Assembly: GCF_000473895.1 (NCBI RefSeq)
Contig: NZ_ASSJ01000081.1
Location: 123,115-187,114, forward strand
DNA from: Rubidibacter lacunae KORDI 51-2
Lineage (GTDB): Bacteria > Cyanobacteriota > Cyanobacteriia > Cyanobacteriales > Rubidibacteraceae
DNA length: 64,000 nucleotides
Direction of reading: 5' to 3'
Shown here: positions 20,225 to 30,811 of the stretch, in pieces
How positions within the stretch are numbered: position 1 is the first letter of the stretch
Layout of the letters: every line of letters starts with the position of its first letter
The notes under the pieces: generated by a model
What the model saw: the letters and a program-made list of their open reading frames with translations, nothing else
What the model was told of the DNA's origin: nothing
Databases searched by the model: none
Made by a program: the position numbers and the translations under genes

Positions 20225-21088
20225 GTGAAAAGTTTGGCCGTGCTGCCGCCGTGGATCGCGCTCGAACCGCTATTGCGGGCGTGGTTGCTGGAGGATGTGG
20301 GGCGCGGCGATCGCGCCACCAGCGGAATCTTGTCCGGGTCCGCGCGGCCGGGGCAAGCAGCGTGGATTGCTAAAGAAGCCGGTGTGGTGGCAGGGTTACC
20401 GATCGCGGCGCGGGCCTTCCAACTGCTCGATCCTGACGCGCGTCTGCAAGTACTGGTGGGCGAGGGCGAGACCTGCGAGCGCGGGCAGGCGATCGCCGAA
20501 ATCGAAGGGTCCCTGGAGGCGCTGCTGACGGGCGAGCGCGTGGCGCTGAATGTGGCGATGCGCGCAAGCGGCATTGCCACGCGAACGCGGCAGTTCGTGG
20601 CGCGGATTGCGGATTTGCCATCGCGGCTGACCGACACGCGCAAAACTACGCCGGGGCTGCGGGCGATTGAAAAGTACGCAACGCAGGTGGGCGGGGCGCT
20701 CAACCATCGCTGCGGTCTCGACGATGCCGCGATGATCAAAGACAATCACATTCGCGCGGCGGGAGGCATCGCCGCAGCTGTGGCCGCCGTCCGGGCAACA
20801 CTGCCCTATCCGCTAACGGTTGAAGTGGAAACCTCGACGCTGGGGGAAGTGAAGGACGCGATCGCGGCCGGGGCGGACATCATCATGCTGGACAATATGT
20901 CGGTAGAGCAGATGCGTACGGCAGTCGAACGCATTCGGACGGACGCCCCAAGGACGGCGATTGAGGCGTCGGGGAACGTGACGCTGGAGACGATTCGCGC
21001 GATCGCGACAACAGGCGTAGATTTCATCTCCAGCAGCGCGCCGATTACGCGCTCGACGTGGCTGGACTTGAGCATGCAGTTGCGGTGA
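20225..21088 (+). CDS. nadC: Nicotinate-nucleotide pyrophosphorylase (quinolinate phosphoribosyltransferase)
   Basis: NadC converts quinolinate and PRPP to nicotinate mononucleotide, CO2 and pyrophosphate in NAD synthesis. The GTG start (MKSLAVLPPWIALEPLL) is preceded by GGGGAG. The protein has 287 residues. Diagnostic parts are LLEDVGRGDRATSG, ERVALNVAMRASGIATRT, the phosphate-binding DTRKTTPGLRAIEKYATQVGG, NHRCGLDDAAMIKDNHI (Lys for substrate) and LTVEVETSTLGEVKDAI, then IMLDNMSVEQM and IEASGNVTLETI. It forms an operon with prmA; the YciI-like gene follows 80 bp later. Confidence 0.96.
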   Translation: MKSLAVLPPWIALEPLLRAWLLEDVGRGDRATSGILSGSARPGQAAWIAKEAGVVAGLPIAARAFQLLDPDARLQVLVGEGETCERGQAIAEIEGSLEALLTGERVALNVAMRASGIATRTRQFVARIADLPSRLTDTRKTTPGLRAIEKYATQVGGALNHRCGLDDAAMIKDNHIRAAGGIAAAVAAVRATLPYPLTVEVETSTLGEVKDAIAAGADIIMLDNMSVEQMRTAVERIRTDAPRTAIEASGNVTLETIRAIATTGVDFISSSAPITRSTWLDLSMQLR

Positions 21089-21168
21089 GGCGATCGCTCC
21101 GCGAGGCAGCACTTGCGATGCGGTAGGCTATTTTTGGTTTTACGAACGAATGGATGGGGGTGGTTAGG

Positions 21169-21438
21169 ATGCCGAAATACGTGATGTGGGGCAACTATTG
21201 CGAGGACGTGCTGGAGAAGCGCGCGCCGTATCGCCAAGCCCACTTAGACGGACTGACAGCTCAGAAAGAACGGGGCGTTCTGGTCACGATCGGACCGACG
21301 AAGGACCTCGCGCAGGTCTTCGGCATTTACGACGCTCCCGACGAAGCAACTGTACGCCAGCTCGTTGAAGCCGATCCTTACTGGCAAAACGGCATTTGGA
21401 CCAGTTACGAGGTTAAAGAATGGATTCAGGCATTTTAA
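21169..21438 (+). CDS. YciI/YCII-domain small protein
   Basis: The protein has 89 residues from the ATG at 21169 (MPKYVMWGNYCEDVLEKR); a start five codons upstream is possible. The family pattern is clear: RAPYRQAHLDGLTAQKERGVLVTIGPTKD, with the conserved His-Asp that forms the YCII active-site-like pocket, then DEATVRQLVEADPYWQNGIWTSYEV. Members adopt a ferredoxin-like dimeric fold; some are dehydrochlorinases, most are uncharacterised. It lies behind prmA-nadC, probably with its own signals. Confidence 0.8.
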   Translation: MPKYVMWGNYCEDVLEKRAPYRQAHLDGLTAQKERGVLVTIGPTKDLAQVFGIYDAPDEATVRQLVEADPYWQNGIWTSYEVKEWIQAF

Positions 21439-21807
21439 GCACGATCGGCGCCCGAGCGATCGGCAAGAATGTCTCTGCTGGGTGGGTGGTGCGATCGCAA
21501 CCCGGTAGTTGAATTTGCTCGTGCAGCGGGGAAGAGTTGTTTGGGTTCGGCAAAGAGTTCCCCGTCGGCCGATCGCATCTTCGACCAGCAGTGAGAGGAC
21601 GTTTTGAAGACTTCGCTTTACGTTGCAAATTATTGACAGCTGCAAAGCGATTGAACACTCGGGCAAATTGGAGCGTTTAAGCTGTACCTTGCATCAGCGC
21701 ATCTCACCGTTCCTGCGGCGAGGTTTAGCCATTTTTAAGTGCCTGTTCGATTGCATTGTCTTATTGAGGAATTTTATTCACTACTACAACGCATTATTGC
21801 CTCTTGA

Positions 21808-21987
21808 GTACTCCCCATTGCCAATGGGTACCAAATTGTCGGCAAGACATACATGGCGCGGAGTTTATGGGGAGAATACGACACTGAAGGTATTCCACGA
21901 TTGCACCACAAGACGCTGTGCTACTCAAAATCAGTGAAGATGCTGACGACTTCACTCAAGCGTTTGATTCACTATCTGACGTTCTAG
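21808..21987 (+). pseudogene. C-terminal remnant of an IS1-family transposase
   Basis: From about 21823 the frame reads NGYQIVGKTYMARSLWGEYD, continues through RLHHKTLCYSKSVKMLTTS, and ends LIHYLTF followed by TAG. The tract KTLCYSKSVKML plus a short hydrophobic tail ending in a stop is the characteristic end of IS1-family (InsB-like) transposases. A stop at 21805-21807 closes the frame upstream and no catalytic N-terminal part is found nearby, so only the last 55 or so codons survive. Confidence 0.65.
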
Positions 21988-22171
21988 GACGTACACGTAC
22001 TAGCTTGATTCATAACTTCATTCGGCAACGCTCAGCCAGGTGAGGAGAGCGTCGTAGGGGGTGGGAGTTTTTTTTCGCTTCGAATTACAATTTGTCCCAG
22101 CGATCGCTCGCCGCGCTGCTACGCTAGACGCCAGACCTGCTCCCCCATCCACCCCGACTGAGGTTGAAGTA

Positions 22172-23338
22172 ATGGTCGTCACCCCCGCTCGCGAGATTTG
22201 GGTGAGCGCTGCTCGCCTCAGCGATCGCGCCGGACTTTACCAAATTGCGATCTGCGCCGGTCGCATCACCGCGATCGTACCCCAAGACTACACCCCGCAG
22301 CCCGCAGCGATCGACCTCGGCGGCGATTGGCTGTCCCTCGGCGGCGTAGATCTGCAAATCAACGGCGCGCTCGGCTTGCCCTTCCCGAACCTGACGCCCG
22401 ATCGACTCCCGCAACTGCAGGCGATCTGTGAATATCTCTGGCAACAGGGCATCGATGCGTTCTTGCCGACTCTTGTTACCAGCCCGATCGCGTCAATGCG
22501 CCAGGCGATCGCTACCATCGCCGCCTTCCTAGAAACCCCGCAACTGCCCGGACAAGCGCAAATCCTCGGCGTCCACCTCGAAGGTCCGTTCCTCAACCCC
22601 GACAAGCGTGGCGCGCACCCGCAGCAACACCTGCAGCCGTTAACCCTCGCCAACCTGCAGCATCTGCTCGACGACCTGCCCCCCGTCGTCAAACTCATCA
22701 CCCTCGCCCCCGAACTCGACCCCACCGGCGAGGCAATCGCCTACCTGCAAGATCGCGGCATCGCCGTCAGCCTCGGGCACTCCCAAGCCACCGCTGCCGA
22801 AACCAAAACTGCCGGCGATCGCGGGGCGACCATGGTCACCCATGCCTTCAATGCCATGCCCCGCCTGCACCACCGCGAGCCCGGCTTGCTCGGCGCAGCC
22901 TTGACCGACCCCCGCTTTTGGTGCGGCTGCATCGCCGACGGTCAACACATCTGCCCGACAATGCTAGAGATTCTGGTGCGGGCGGGACGCGATCGCCTTT
23001 TCCTGGTCAGCGACGCCCTGGCACCGCTCGGTTTGGGCGACGGCGACTATCCCTGGGACTCGCGGGTGGTAACCGTCCGCGACGGCACCGCCCACCTCGA
23101 AGACGGCACCCTAGCCGGCACGACCCTGCCGCTGCTGGTCGGCACGCAAAACCTCGCGCGCTGGGGCATCTGCGACCCTGGAGCCGCGATCGCTCTCGCC
23201 ACCAATGCCCCGCGTGCGGCCTTGGGTTTGCCCGGTCTCGCGATCGGACAGCCAGCAATGCTCTTGCGCTGGAGTTGGGACGCGCGATTGCGAACCCTGA
23301 CGTGGCAGCGACTGCAGTTAGCCCGTCCGGAGCCCTAG
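22172..23338 (+). CDS. nagA: N-acetylglucosamine-6-phosphate deacetylase
   Basis: NagA removes the acetyl group from GlcNAc-6-phosphate in amino-sugar recycling. This is an amidohydrolase-fold enzyme. From the ATG at 22172 (MVVTPAREIWVSAARL) it has 388 residues. Visible are LGGVDLQINGALG (metal-site strand; the usual HxH is replaced by QIN, as in NagA), ILGVHLEGPFLNPDKRGAH (metal Glu), VSLGHSQATAAET, THAFNAMPRLHHREPGLLGAAL and FLVSDALAPLGLGDG (catalytic Asp). The upstream in-frame 37 codons are not family-like. The stop codon lies inside the terminal repeat of a MITE-like element (23334-23444). Confidence 0.9.
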   Translation: MVVTPAREIWVSAARLSDRAGLYQIAICAGRITAIVPQDYTPQPAAIDLGGDWLSLGGVDLQINGALGLPFPNLTPDRLPQLQAICEYLWQQGIDAFLPTLVTSPIASMRQAIATIAAFLETPQLPGQAQILGVHLEGPFLNPDKRGAHPQQHLQPLTLANLQHLLDDLPPVVKLITLAPELDPTGEAIAYLQDRGIAVSLGHSQATAAETKTAGDRGATMVTHAFNAMPRLHHREPGLLGAALTDPRFWCGCIADGQHICPTMLEILVRAGRDRLFLVSDALAPLGLGDGDYPWDSRVVTVRDGTAHLEDGTLAGTTLPLLVGTQNLARWGICDPGAAIALATNAPRAALGLPGLAIGQPAMLLRWSWDARLRTLTWQRLQLARPEP

Positions 23339-23444
23339 TGCTCTGTCAAACCCAAGATTTAGGGGTGGCGATCTCTGGAAACTCCTTTTGACAGGGGTTC
23401 GAGAGGATGAGAACCCTAAAAGTTTTTCTTGATGCAGCACTAGG
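23334..23444. mobile_element. MITE-like element, 111 bp, overlapping the nagA stop codon
   Basis: The terminal repeats CCTAGTGCTCTGTCAA and TTGATGCAGCACTAGG match in 13 of 16 positions as inverted repeats. Each has TA next to GTGCT, fitting a Tc1/IS630-type element that inserts at TA. The interior has no coding capacity and contains a further CTGTCAA / TTGACAG pair. It sits between nagA and the P-type ATPase and may also act as a transcript end. Confidence 0.55.
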
Positions 23445-23504
23445 CAGATAGGGCACGGCGACGGCATCCCGTAGGATCGAGACAGATTCGTTGTCAGTGA
23501 CGCC

Positions 23505-26348
23505 GTGACTTCCATCCAGCCGCCTGCGACCGACACTGCCAGTGCCTGGCACGCGCTTTCCGCCCAAGATACCTGCTTTTGCCTCAACAGCAACTCATGC
23601 ACTGGACTGGCTGCAGAGGAAGTCGCACGTCGGTCCCGCATTTACGGACCCAACCGCCTCGAAGAAAAACGGCTCAGAACTAAATGGGCGATTTGCTTCG
23701 AGCAGTTCAAAAACGTCATGTTGGTGTTGCTGATCGTCGTGGCGATCGCCTCCGGCATTCTGGATGCCGTGGAAATGCGGGCGGGGACCTTCGATGGCGT
23801 GCCCTTCAAAGACACGGTTGCGATCCTGACTATCGTCATCCTCAACGGCCTCCTCGGTTACCTACAAGAGAGCCGCGCGGAAAAAGCTTTGGCTGCACTG
23901 CGGCAACTATCCGCACCCAAAGTGCGGGTGCTGCGCGATAACAAAACCGCAGAACTCGATGCCGCAGAGTTAGTCCCGGGTGACATCGTCTGGCTGGAAG
24001 CCGGCACGCAACTGGCGGCCGACGCTCGCCTGCTCGTGGCGGCACACTTGCAGGTGCGCGAATCGGCACTCACGGGCGAGGCGACGCCCGTTCTTAAATC
24101 CGCCACCGCCGTCCTCGACGAAGATGCCGCGCTTGGCGATCGCATCAACCTCGTGTTCGCCGGGACGGAAGTGCTGCAAGGGCGGGGTCAGGCGATCGTT
24201 ATCAATACCGGCAAGCACACGGAACTCGGCCGCATTGCCGAACTGCTGGAGTCGGTAGAAACAGCACAAACGCCGCTGCAGCGGCGCATGACGCAGTTGG
24301 GCAATGCGTTGGTGGTCGGGTCGATGTTACTGGTGGCGCTGACGATCGGCATCGGCGTATTGCGGACGGGGTGGGGACGCTTGCTGGAGCTGATTGAAGT
24401 GTCTTTGAGTATGGCGGTTGCCGTCGTGCCAGAAGGGCTGCCCGCTGCCATCACGGTGACGCTGGCGATCGGAACGCAGCGGATGGTCCGTCGCAAAGCC
24501 CTGATTCGCCGCCTACCGGCCGTGGAAACCCTGGGTTCGGTCAATACAATTTGCTCCGACAAAACCGGCACGCTGACCCAAAACAAGATGGTCGTCCAAG
24601 AAGTGGCGATCGCGTGCGGAGCCTTCCACGTCACGGGTGAGGGCTATGCACCTTCGGGGAAGTTCGTACTCGGTGAGGAGGCGATCGCGCCGGCCCAATA
24701 CCCGGACCTGCAGGCGCTGCTGGTGGCAGGCGTACTCTGCAACGACGCTACGCTGCAGTTCTCCGGTGCCCAAGACGATCGTGCCCCCGACACCAGCGGC
24801 GAACGCGGTGAGTGGCAAGTGTTTGGCGATCCGACTGAAGGGGCGTTGCTGGTGCTGGGAGCGAAGGCTGGCTTCGCTAATCCCACTCTCGACGGGCGCT
24901 ACCAACGCCTCTCCGAATTTCCCTTCGACTCGGAACGCAAGCGCATGAGCGCAATCTGCCGCGCGACCGATGCCGACGTACCGAGATCGGAGCAAGCCTT
25001 GGTCCTCTTTGCCAAAGGGTCGCCGGAGAGTCTGCTGGCTCGCTGCACGGTCTATCAGGCGGGTGAGGACGCGATTGCTCTGGACGAACGGGAACGCGAT
25101 CGCATCCTGGCAGCCAATGCGGACATGGCCGATCGCGGGCTGCGGGTACTGGGCTTTGCTTACAAGCCATTAGATGTGGAACCGGCCGATGCAGATGCGG
25201 CTGAAACCGATTTGGTGTGGTTGGGGTTAGCCGGGATGATGGATGCCGCCCGACCGGAAGCGCGCCCGGCCGTGGACAGGTGTATTGCTGCCGGCATCCG
25301 GCCGGTCATGATCACGGGAGACCACCCGCTGACCGCGCACGCGATCGCTCAGCAGTTGGGCATCGCGCGGCCGGGCGACCAGGTGTTGACCGGTCCCGAA
25401 TTGGCCAAAATGTCCGATGGCGATCTCAAAGCTGCCGTCGATCGCACCAGCGTCTACGCCCGCGTCTCGCCCGAACACAAACTCCGGATTGTGGAAGCAT
25501 TGCAGCAGCGTGGGTGCTTCGTAGCCATGACCGGCGATGGCGTCAACGACGCACCAGCCCTCAAGCGTGCCGACATCGGGATTGCGATGGGAATTACCGG
25601 CACCGATGTCAGTAAAGAAGCCAGCGACATGGTGTTGCTCGACGACAACTTTGCCACGATCGTCGCCGCCACTGAAGAAGGCCGCGTCGTCTACGACAAT
25701 ATCCGTCGCTTCATTAAATACATTCTTGGCAGTAATGTCGGCGAGGTACTGACGATCGCCGCGGCCCCCCTCATCGGCCTCGGGGACGTCCCGCTCGTCC
25801 CGTTGCAGATCCTGTGGATGAATCTCGTCACCGACGGGTTGCCGGCTCTGGCACTGGCCGTCGAGCCGGCAAACCCGGACATTATGAAGCGATCGCCGTT
25901 CGACCCCGGGGAAAGCATTTTCGCGCGCGGGCTGGGCTGGTACATCATCCGCGTTGGCATTGTTTTTGCCCTGTTTACAATCGTTTTGATGAGCTGGTCC
26001 TACGGGCAGGCGCAAGGCTCGGCAAACCCCGAGAGTTGGAAAACTATGGTGTTCACAACCCTCTGCATTGCGCAGATGGGACACGCGATTGCAGTGCGAT
26101 CGGACAAGCCTGCGTTCGAAATGAATCCGTTCTCCAATCCCTACCTACTGGCGGCAGTGTCGATCACGACCGTGTTGCAATTGATGTTGGTTTACGTGCC
26201 ACCGCTTCAGGCATTCTTCGGCACACATCGGCTGAGCCTAGTCCAGCTCGGGATTTGTCTCGGCTTCAGCACGCTCGTGTTCGTATGGGTCGAACTAGAA
26301 AAGCTGTTCCTGCGCTGGTGGCGATCGCGCCGTCGCCTTCGAGCGTAA
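23505..26348 (+). CDS. Type II P-type cation-transporting ATPase (Ca2+-ATPase/PacL-like)
   Basis: This 947-residue ATP-driven cation pump of the cytoplasmic membrane starts at a GTG. The N-terminal cation-ATPase domain ([21 protein letters not shown]) is followed by the actuator motif [11 protein letters not shown], membrane helix 4 with the ion-site VPEGLPAAI, the phosphorylation site [13 protein letters not shown], nucleotide-binding FAKGSPES, and the hinge [18 protein letters not shown]. The C-terminal four-helix cation ATPase domain contains [23 protein letters not shown] plus the C-terminal domain indicates the Ca2+/Na+/K+ (type II) group; the ion itself is inferred. It converges on glnN with a shared terminator. 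Confidence 0.9.
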   Translation: MTSIQPPATDTASAWHALSAQDTCFCLNSNSCTGLAAEEVARRSRIYGPNRLEEKRLRTKWAICFEQFKNVMLVLLIVVAIASGILDAVEMRAGTFDGVPFKDTVAILTIVILNGLLGYLQESRAEKALAALRQLSAPKVRVLRDNKTAELDAAELVPGDIVWLEAGTQLAADARLLVAAHLQVRESALTGEATPVLKSATAVLDEDAALGDRINLVFAGTEVLQGRGQAIVINTGKHTELGRIAELLESVETAQTPLQRRMTQLGNALVVGSMLLVALTIGIGVLRTGWGRLLELIEVSLSMAVAVVPEGLPAAITVTLAIGTQRMVRRKALIRRLPAVETLGSVNTICSDKTGTLTQNKMVVQEVAIACGAFHVTGEGYAPSGKFVLGEEAIAPAQYPDLQALLVAGVLCNDATLQFSGAQDDRAPDTSGERGEWQVFGDPTEGALLVLGAKAGFANPTLDGRYQRLSEFPFDSERKRMSAICRATDADVPRSEQALVLFAKGSPESLLARCTVYQAGEDAIALDERERDRILAANADMADRGLRVLGFAYKPLDVEPADADAAETDLVWLGLAGMMDAARPEARPAVDRCIAAGIRPVMITGDHPLTAHAIAQQLGIARPGDQVLTGPELAKMSDGDLKAAVDRTSVYARVSPEHKLRIVEALQQRGCFVAMTGDGVNDAPALKRADIGIAMGITGTDVSKEASDMVLLDDNFATIVAATEEGRVVYDNIRRFIKYILGSNVGEVLTIAAAPLIGLGDVPLVPLQILWMNLVTDGLPALALAVEPANPDIMKRSPFDPGESIFARGLGWYIIRVGIVFALFTIVLMSWSYGQAQGSANPESWKTMVFTTLCIAQMGHAIAVRSDKPAFEMNPFSNPYLLAAVSITTVLQLMLVYVPPLQAFFGTHRLSLVQLGICLGFSTLVFVWVELEKLFLRWWRSRRRLRA

Positions 26349-26402
26349 ACCTACACGTCGGTTGCGGATAGCAACAACAAGGAGTGGGCTGCAACCAAAA
26401 GC

Positions 26403-26443
26403 ACCTGCCCGAAATCAGGACGAAAACCCCATCTCGGGCAGGT
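26403..26443. terminator. Bidirectional terminator hairpin between the ATPase gene and glnN
   Basis: ACCTGCCCGA (26403-26412) pairs perfectly with TCGGGCAGGT (26434-26443), and partial pairing continues into the loop. It lies between two convergent stops (26348 and 26474), where a shared terminator is expected. The tails are not strongly T-rich. Confidence 0.7.
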
Positions 26444-26473
26444 ACGACATTTGAGTTAGTTCGAACTCGAGCG

Positions 26474-28648
26474 TTACTTGATGAACAGCATTTCCTGATA
26501 AGTTGGCAGCGGCCAGAAACTGTCAGCTACTTCACCTTCAAGTGCATCGACGTAGCTGCGAACCGTATCCATCAGCGGACGGATCGTTGTCGCGCAGTGC
26601 TGCATGTGAGCTTCCGTGCTCTGGAAATCGTGCTTGGTTAGAGCGGTACTCAACTTATCCGTTGCCTCAACCATAGACTTCGTTAAGTCGGCAACTTTCT
26701 GAGCACTCTCTTTTTCGAAGTGGATGCCCAACCCCGCCAAAGACGTGATGGTAGAAGACAGCTGCGACAGATACTCGACGGCTGCCGGGTAAATCATGGT
26801 CTTGGCCATGTCCATCGCCAGCTTGGCTTCCACCTCGATGGAAAGAATATATTGCTCGGCGTAAACCTCGAAACGACTTTCTAGCTCGACTGGCGTGAGC
26901 ACTCCGGTCTTCTGGAACAAGTCTTCGATGTATTCTTCCTTCAGCGTCGGCAATGCATCGGCAGAGGTGGGCAGGTTTGCTAAGCCGCGCTCTTCAACTG
27001 CCATCTTGTGCCACTCTTCGGAATAGCCATTGCCCCCGAAGATCACAACACCGTGCTCTTCCATGATTTCCTTGAGCACCGTGAGAATCGCCGTATTGAG
27101 TTCGAGACCCTTAGACAATTCGGATTCCAACCGGTTGCCGACCCACTCCAAAGAGTCCGCCAGCATAGTATTCAATACGATCAACGGACCCGATACCGAC
27201 TGGCTCGAGCCGACAGCCCGGAACTCAAAGCGGTTGCCGGTAAATGCGAAAGGCGACGTCCGGTTGCGATCGCCGGCATCTTTAGTGAGGTGCGGCAACA
27301 CGTCAACCCCCAGGTCCATCACGCCTTTCTGCGTCGACTCGGTAACCGTCCCGGTTTTAATTTGCTCGAAGACTTCTTCGAGCTGCGATCCCAAGTAAAC
27401 CGACATGATGGCAGGCGGTGCCTCGTTTGCTCCCAGTCTGTGATCGTTGCTGGACGTGGCGATCGCCGCCCGCATGAGCGGTCCGTACTTGTGAACGCCG
27501 CGAATGACTGCACCGCAGAAAACGAGGAATTGAGCGTTCTCGTGGGGAGAGTCACCTGGGTCGAGCAAGTTTCCTTGGGTCGAATTACCCACAGACCAGT
27601 TGACATGTTTCCCGGAACCGTTGATGCCGGCAAAGGGTTTTTCGTGCAGCAAGCAAGTCAGCCCGTGCTTCTTTGCCGTGTGCTTGAGAACCGTCATGAT
27701 GGTTTGCTGGTGATCGCTAGCCACATTCGCCGCTTCAAAGTGAGGGGCGATTTCAAATTGACCGGGCGCGACCTCGTTGTGTCTGGTTTTGGCAGGTATC
27801 CCCAGCTTGTAAAGGGTTGTCTCTACGTCCTGCATGAAGACTTGAATCCGCTCGGGAATCGCACCAAAGTAATGGTCGTCAAATTCTTGACCTTTAGCCG
27901 GTGGTTTGCCAAATAGCGTTCGCCCGGCCAAGAGCAGATCGGGACGCTGGTTGGCAAAATTGGCATCTACCAAAAAGTATTCTTGCTCGGCTCCGCAGCT
28001 AGAGTTTACGTGGGCAATATCCTTATGACCCAAAAGTCCCAAGACCTTATTGGCAGCCTTGTCCATCGCGGCAATAGAGCGCAGGAGCGGCACCTTTTTG
28101 CCCAATGCTTCACCCGTCCAAGACACGAAAACAGTGGGAATGCATAACGTCGACCCATTGTCCGTTTCCATGATGTAGGCAGGACTAGTTACATCCCATG
28201 CCGTGTATCCCCGGGCTTCGAAGGTGTCTCGAATACCGCCATTAGGGAAGGAAGAACCGTCCGGCTCGCCCTGCACCAGCACTTTGCCGGAGAACTCCGA
28301 GGTGACATTGCCGTTTCCCTGCACGGAGATGAAACCATCGTGCTTCTCAGCCGTCAGGTTCGTCATGGGATAAAACACGTGAGCGTAGTAAAGTGCCCCT
28401 TTGGCCATTGCCCAGTCTCTCATAGCGGTGGCAACGGCATCGGCGACAGAAAGATCGAGCTTCTCGCCGGTGAGAATGGTTTTCTTGATCGACTTGAAGA
28501 CAGCCTTGGGCAGACTGGCCTGCATTTTGTCGAGATTAAAGACGTTCTCCGCCCAGATATCTTTCAAGCGCTCTGGGGGCTTAGGAGGCTTTGAATCGCG
28601 GTTGACAATCTGACGAATTGCTTGAACGCGAGCCATATTTCCACTCAT
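26474..28648 (-). CDS. glnN: Glutamine synthetase type III
   Basis: GlnN makes glutamine from glutamate, ammonia and ATP. The protein has 724 residues, the length of the type III class and much longer than GlnA. Features in order: [19 protein letters not shown], the GSIII signature region [34 protein letters not shown] (metal Glu), [56 protein letters not shown], and [21 protein letters not shown]. The C-terminal helical extension of the class is complete. In other cyanobacteria glnN is nitrogen-regulated by NtcA. I found no exact GTA-N8-TAC site in the upstream 300 bp. Confidence 0.95.
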   Translation of the reverse strand: MSGNMARVQAIRQIVNRDSKPPKPPERLKDIWAENVFNLDKMQASLPKAVFKSIKKTILTGEKLDLSVADAVATAMRDWAMAKGALYYAHVFYPMTNLTAEKHDGFISVQGNGNVTSEFSGKVLVQGEPDGSSFPNGGIRDTFEARGYTAWDVTSPAYIMETDNGSTLCIPTVFVSWTGEALGKKVPLLRSIAAMDKAANKVLGLLGHKDIAHVNSSCGAEQEYFLVDANFANQRPDLLLAGRTLFGKPPAKGQEFDDHYFGAIPERIQVFMQDVETTLYKLGIPAKTRHNEVAPGQFEIAPHFEAANVASDHQQTIMTVLKHTAKKHGLTCLLHEKPFAGINGSGKHVNWSVGNSTQGNLLDPGDSPHENAQFLVFCGAVIRGVHKYGPLMRAAIATSSNDHRLGANEAPPAIMSVYLGSQLEEVFEQIKTGTVTESTQKGVMDLGVDVLPHLTKDAGDRNRTSPFAFTGNRFEFRAVGSSQSVSGPLIVLNTMLADSLEWVGNRLESELSKGLELNTAILTVLKEIMEEHGVVIFGGNGYSEEWHKMAVEERGLANLPTSADALPTLKEEYIEDLFQKTGVLTPVELESRFEVYAEQYILSIEVEAKLAMDMAKTMIYPAAVEYLSQLSSTITSLAGLGIHFEKESAQKVADLTKSMVEATDKLSTALTKHDFQSTEAHMQHCATTIRPLMDTVRSYVDALEGEVADSFWPLPTYQEMLFIK

Positions 28649-29358
28649 GATCTTTCCTCAATCTCGATCGTTCTAATGATGTGCAAGTCCAATTCTCAAA
28701 ACAGATGGCGGAGGGACCGAAACCCTGACATCCGCTCTAACCCGAGATGCAACAAACTGCGGTGACGATCTCGCTCCAGACTCGCCTGAGGCAAAATGTT
28801 TCGAAACCGTTAGAGACAGAAATGTAGACAATAAAAAATGGCCGCTGCCCTATAGAAAAGAGGACTCGACCTATACAAACCTCATTTGTCGGGCATGGAA
28901 TTCGTGCGCGTAAATCTGCAATACTCCAAAGGAATAATTTAAGATTGGGAACCTGGGTATAAATGTTTATCCCATGCATGAGGTGGCTCTGTTGTAGTGA
29001 AAGTTACAGAACACTGCTGCGATCGCGGCTGAGAAAAGCGATCGATGCTAGGGCTTGTCAACTAGGCAGGTGTAGGACGTTTTCCTCATGCTGCACGAGC
29101 AAGTGGTGCAGCTCGCGAAATCAGGACATTCATCAAAACCAGGGTGTGCAGTTCGTTATGTCTGAGCATTGCGGTGCTTAGCGACACCAGACGGGAAAGC
29201 CTTACATCCGGAATGTCATCGATTATCTGCAATTGCTGTGAGCATCGCGCTAGGTGCTAGGGGGTAGATCGAACGTAGTAGAGTTCAACTGGCAACCCTA
29301 TGGGCGCGATCGCCGTCGGCATTCAGTAGCATGAGACCTGGACAGCGCGGGTGACCCC
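28649..29358. other. Intergenic region of 710 bp between divergent glnN and the DUF4330 gene
   Basis: No gene is supported here. It must hold the promoters of both flanking genes. A GTA-N9-TAC sits at 28910-28924, one base longer than the NtcA consensus. Around 29089-29240 short frames interrupted by stops (for example RHQTGKPYIRNVIDYLQLL) look like eroded coding sequence of unknown origin. Confidence 0.5.
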
Positions 29359-29889
29359 ATGACCTTTATTGACTCCAAAGGGCGGCTTTTCGGCAAACTC
29401 AGCATCATCGACGTCTGCGCGATCGTCGCGATCGCCCTCGTGGTCTTCGGCATCTTCTTCTTCCCCAGTACGACTGGCTCGGTAGCCCAATTGAGCGGTA
29501 CGCAGCCCATTGAAGTTGACGTAATGATTCAAGGCTTGAGCGTGCGCGACCCCGACGCTCTGTTAAAGGAATTGCAGGCTGCCGACTCTACCGACATCAT
29601 CATCCGCAAGCAGCCCTACGGTCGCGTGGATCTTATCTCCGTAGAACTCGTACCGAGCACTGTTTACGTGCCACTCCCTGACGGCAGTGTTGTTGCCAAA
29701 CCCGACCCGCGCCCGAAAGAGCAGTTCAGCACGACATGGCTGGTGACGATCGGCGGCGAGGCACAGGTCACCCAAAGCGGTTTTGTTCTCGGGAATAACA
29801 AAGTGAAGATCGGGACGCCCGTGGAGCTTGAAGGACGAGACTACAACTTCCGGGGCAGTATTATTGCGGTGCGCTCACTGGTGGCGTAA
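29359..29889 (+). CDS. DUF4330 domain-containing membrane-anchored protein
   Basis: The protein has 176 residues. An N-terminal MTFIDSKGRLFGKLSIIDVCAI leads into a single hydrophobic helix (VAIALVVFGIFFFPS), followed by a soluble domain rich in beta strands (PIEVDVMIQGLSVRDPDALL). This layout, with the motif DSKGRLFGKLSIID, is that of the DUF4330 family found mainly in cyanobacteria, of unknown function. The bulk is expected outside the cytoplasm. Its 3' end overlaps the hydrolase gene on the opposite strand by 29 bp. Confidence 0.75.
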   Translation: MTFIDSKGRLFGKLSIIDVCAIVAIALVVFGIFFFPSTTGSVAQLSGTQPIEVDVMIQGLSVRDPDALLKELQAADSTDIIIRKQPYGRVDLISVELVPSTVYVPLPDGSVVAKPDPRPKEQFSTTWLVTIGGEAQVTQSGFVLGNNKVKIGTPVELEGRDYNFRGSIIAVRSLVA

Positions 29890-30811
29890 CGACCGACAAC
29901 TCCTTAAGGAAACGGCCGACGAGCGCGATCGCCACACCGGGCACCTCGAGCTGCGGCGTCAGACCGACCTCGGGTAACTCGATGAACGAGCGGATGTATT
30001 GGGGGTTGAGCGCGGCGAGGCGTTTGCCAATTTCCGGTCCCGTGAACTGCGATTCGCGTCCCCAGATAATCGCGGTTGGGATCTGGACCTGTCCGATGTA
30101 TCGTGCCAAGTCGAAGCTGAGATCGCCGCGCACGAATGACAGTGCTGCATATTCGGCATTGGGTTGCTGTGCCGAAGCCAGGTAGGCCATAACGATTTCT
30201 TCATAGACTCGCTCGGGATTGGCAAACTGCCGAGTTTCTAGGAAGTTGCGAATACCACCAGCTGTTGCAACGCCGGCGTTATAGATGACGCGGTCGAGCA
30301 CGGGCGTGCTGACGAGCTGGGCGAAGAAGTTGCGCGAGTAGTCTCGGCCGAAGTCGGATAAGCCGGCAGGCGCTGTCAAAATCAACAGCTTGAAGAGTTC
30401 CGGCCGCGCGATCGCCGCCCGCGCGACGATCGCAGCGGTCAGCGAAGATGCGACGACGGCAGTGGGCGTATCGCAAACTTGCTCGAGGAATTCGACGATC
30501 GTGGTGATGTAATCGTCTGGGGAGTAGTTGCGTTCGGGATGGTGCGATCGCCCCCACCCGATTAAGTCGGGAGCAATGACGCGGTATTCGTCGGCAAATG
30601 CGGGATAGACTTTCGACCACTCGTAGGCGGAAGAGCCGCCACCGAAACCATGGAGAAACGCCAGCGTCGGGCGACCGTCAGCCCCTTCCGTATCGCCTCC
30701 CACCATCCATGGAGCAGCGAATGTGGGGGTGTAGTACACCATACTGCCAAGGGACGTAGTGATGGATAGGCGTTCGACGCCGGGCAGCTCGATCAAGATC
30801 GGTTCCTCCAA
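29861..30811 (-). CDS. Alpha/beta-fold hydrolase
   Basis: The protein has 316 residues. The fold is shown by LAFLHGFGGGSSAYEWSKVY (HG oxyanion motif), YRVIAPDLIGWGRSHHPE, and the nucleophile elbow region AVVASSLTAAIVARAAI. The elbow reads A-S-S-L-T rather than the usual G-x-S-x-G, as in several cyanobacterial relatives. A late strand AIIWGRESQFTGPE carries the likely acid residue. The substrate is unknown; similar proteins are annotated as haloperoxidase- or esterase-like. No signal peptide. The 3' end overlaps that of the DUF4330 gene. Confidence 0.8.
   Translation of the reverse strand: MEEPILIELPGVERLSITTSLGSMVYYTPTFAAPWMVGGDTEGADGRPTLAFLHGFGGGSSAYEWSKVYPAFADEYRVIAPDLIGWGRSHHPERNYSPDDYITTIVEFLEQVCDTPTAVVASSLTAAIVARAAIARPELFKLLILTAPAGLSDFGRDYSRNFFAQLVSTPVLDRVIYNAGVATAGGIRNFLETRQFANPERVYEEIVMAYLASAQQPNAEYAALSFVRGDLSFDLARYIGQVQIPTAIIWGRESQFTGPEIGKRLAALNPQYIRSFIELPEVGLTPQLEVPGVAIALVGRFLKELSVVTPPVSAPQ

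Noticed and set aside
23389..23402. GGTTCGAGA as a tRNA T-arm
   Set aside because: No acceptor, D or anticodon stem can be formed around it; it lies inside the MITE-like element.
28910..28924. GTA-N9-TAC upstream of glnN as an NtcA site
   Set aside because: The NtcA consensus has exactly 8 bases between the half-sites. No TAN3T -10 lies at the expected distance on the minus strand.
29089..29240. Short broken frames as a transposase remnant
   Set aside because: The pieces (for example RHQTGKPYIRNVIDYLQLL) could not be matched to a family I know.
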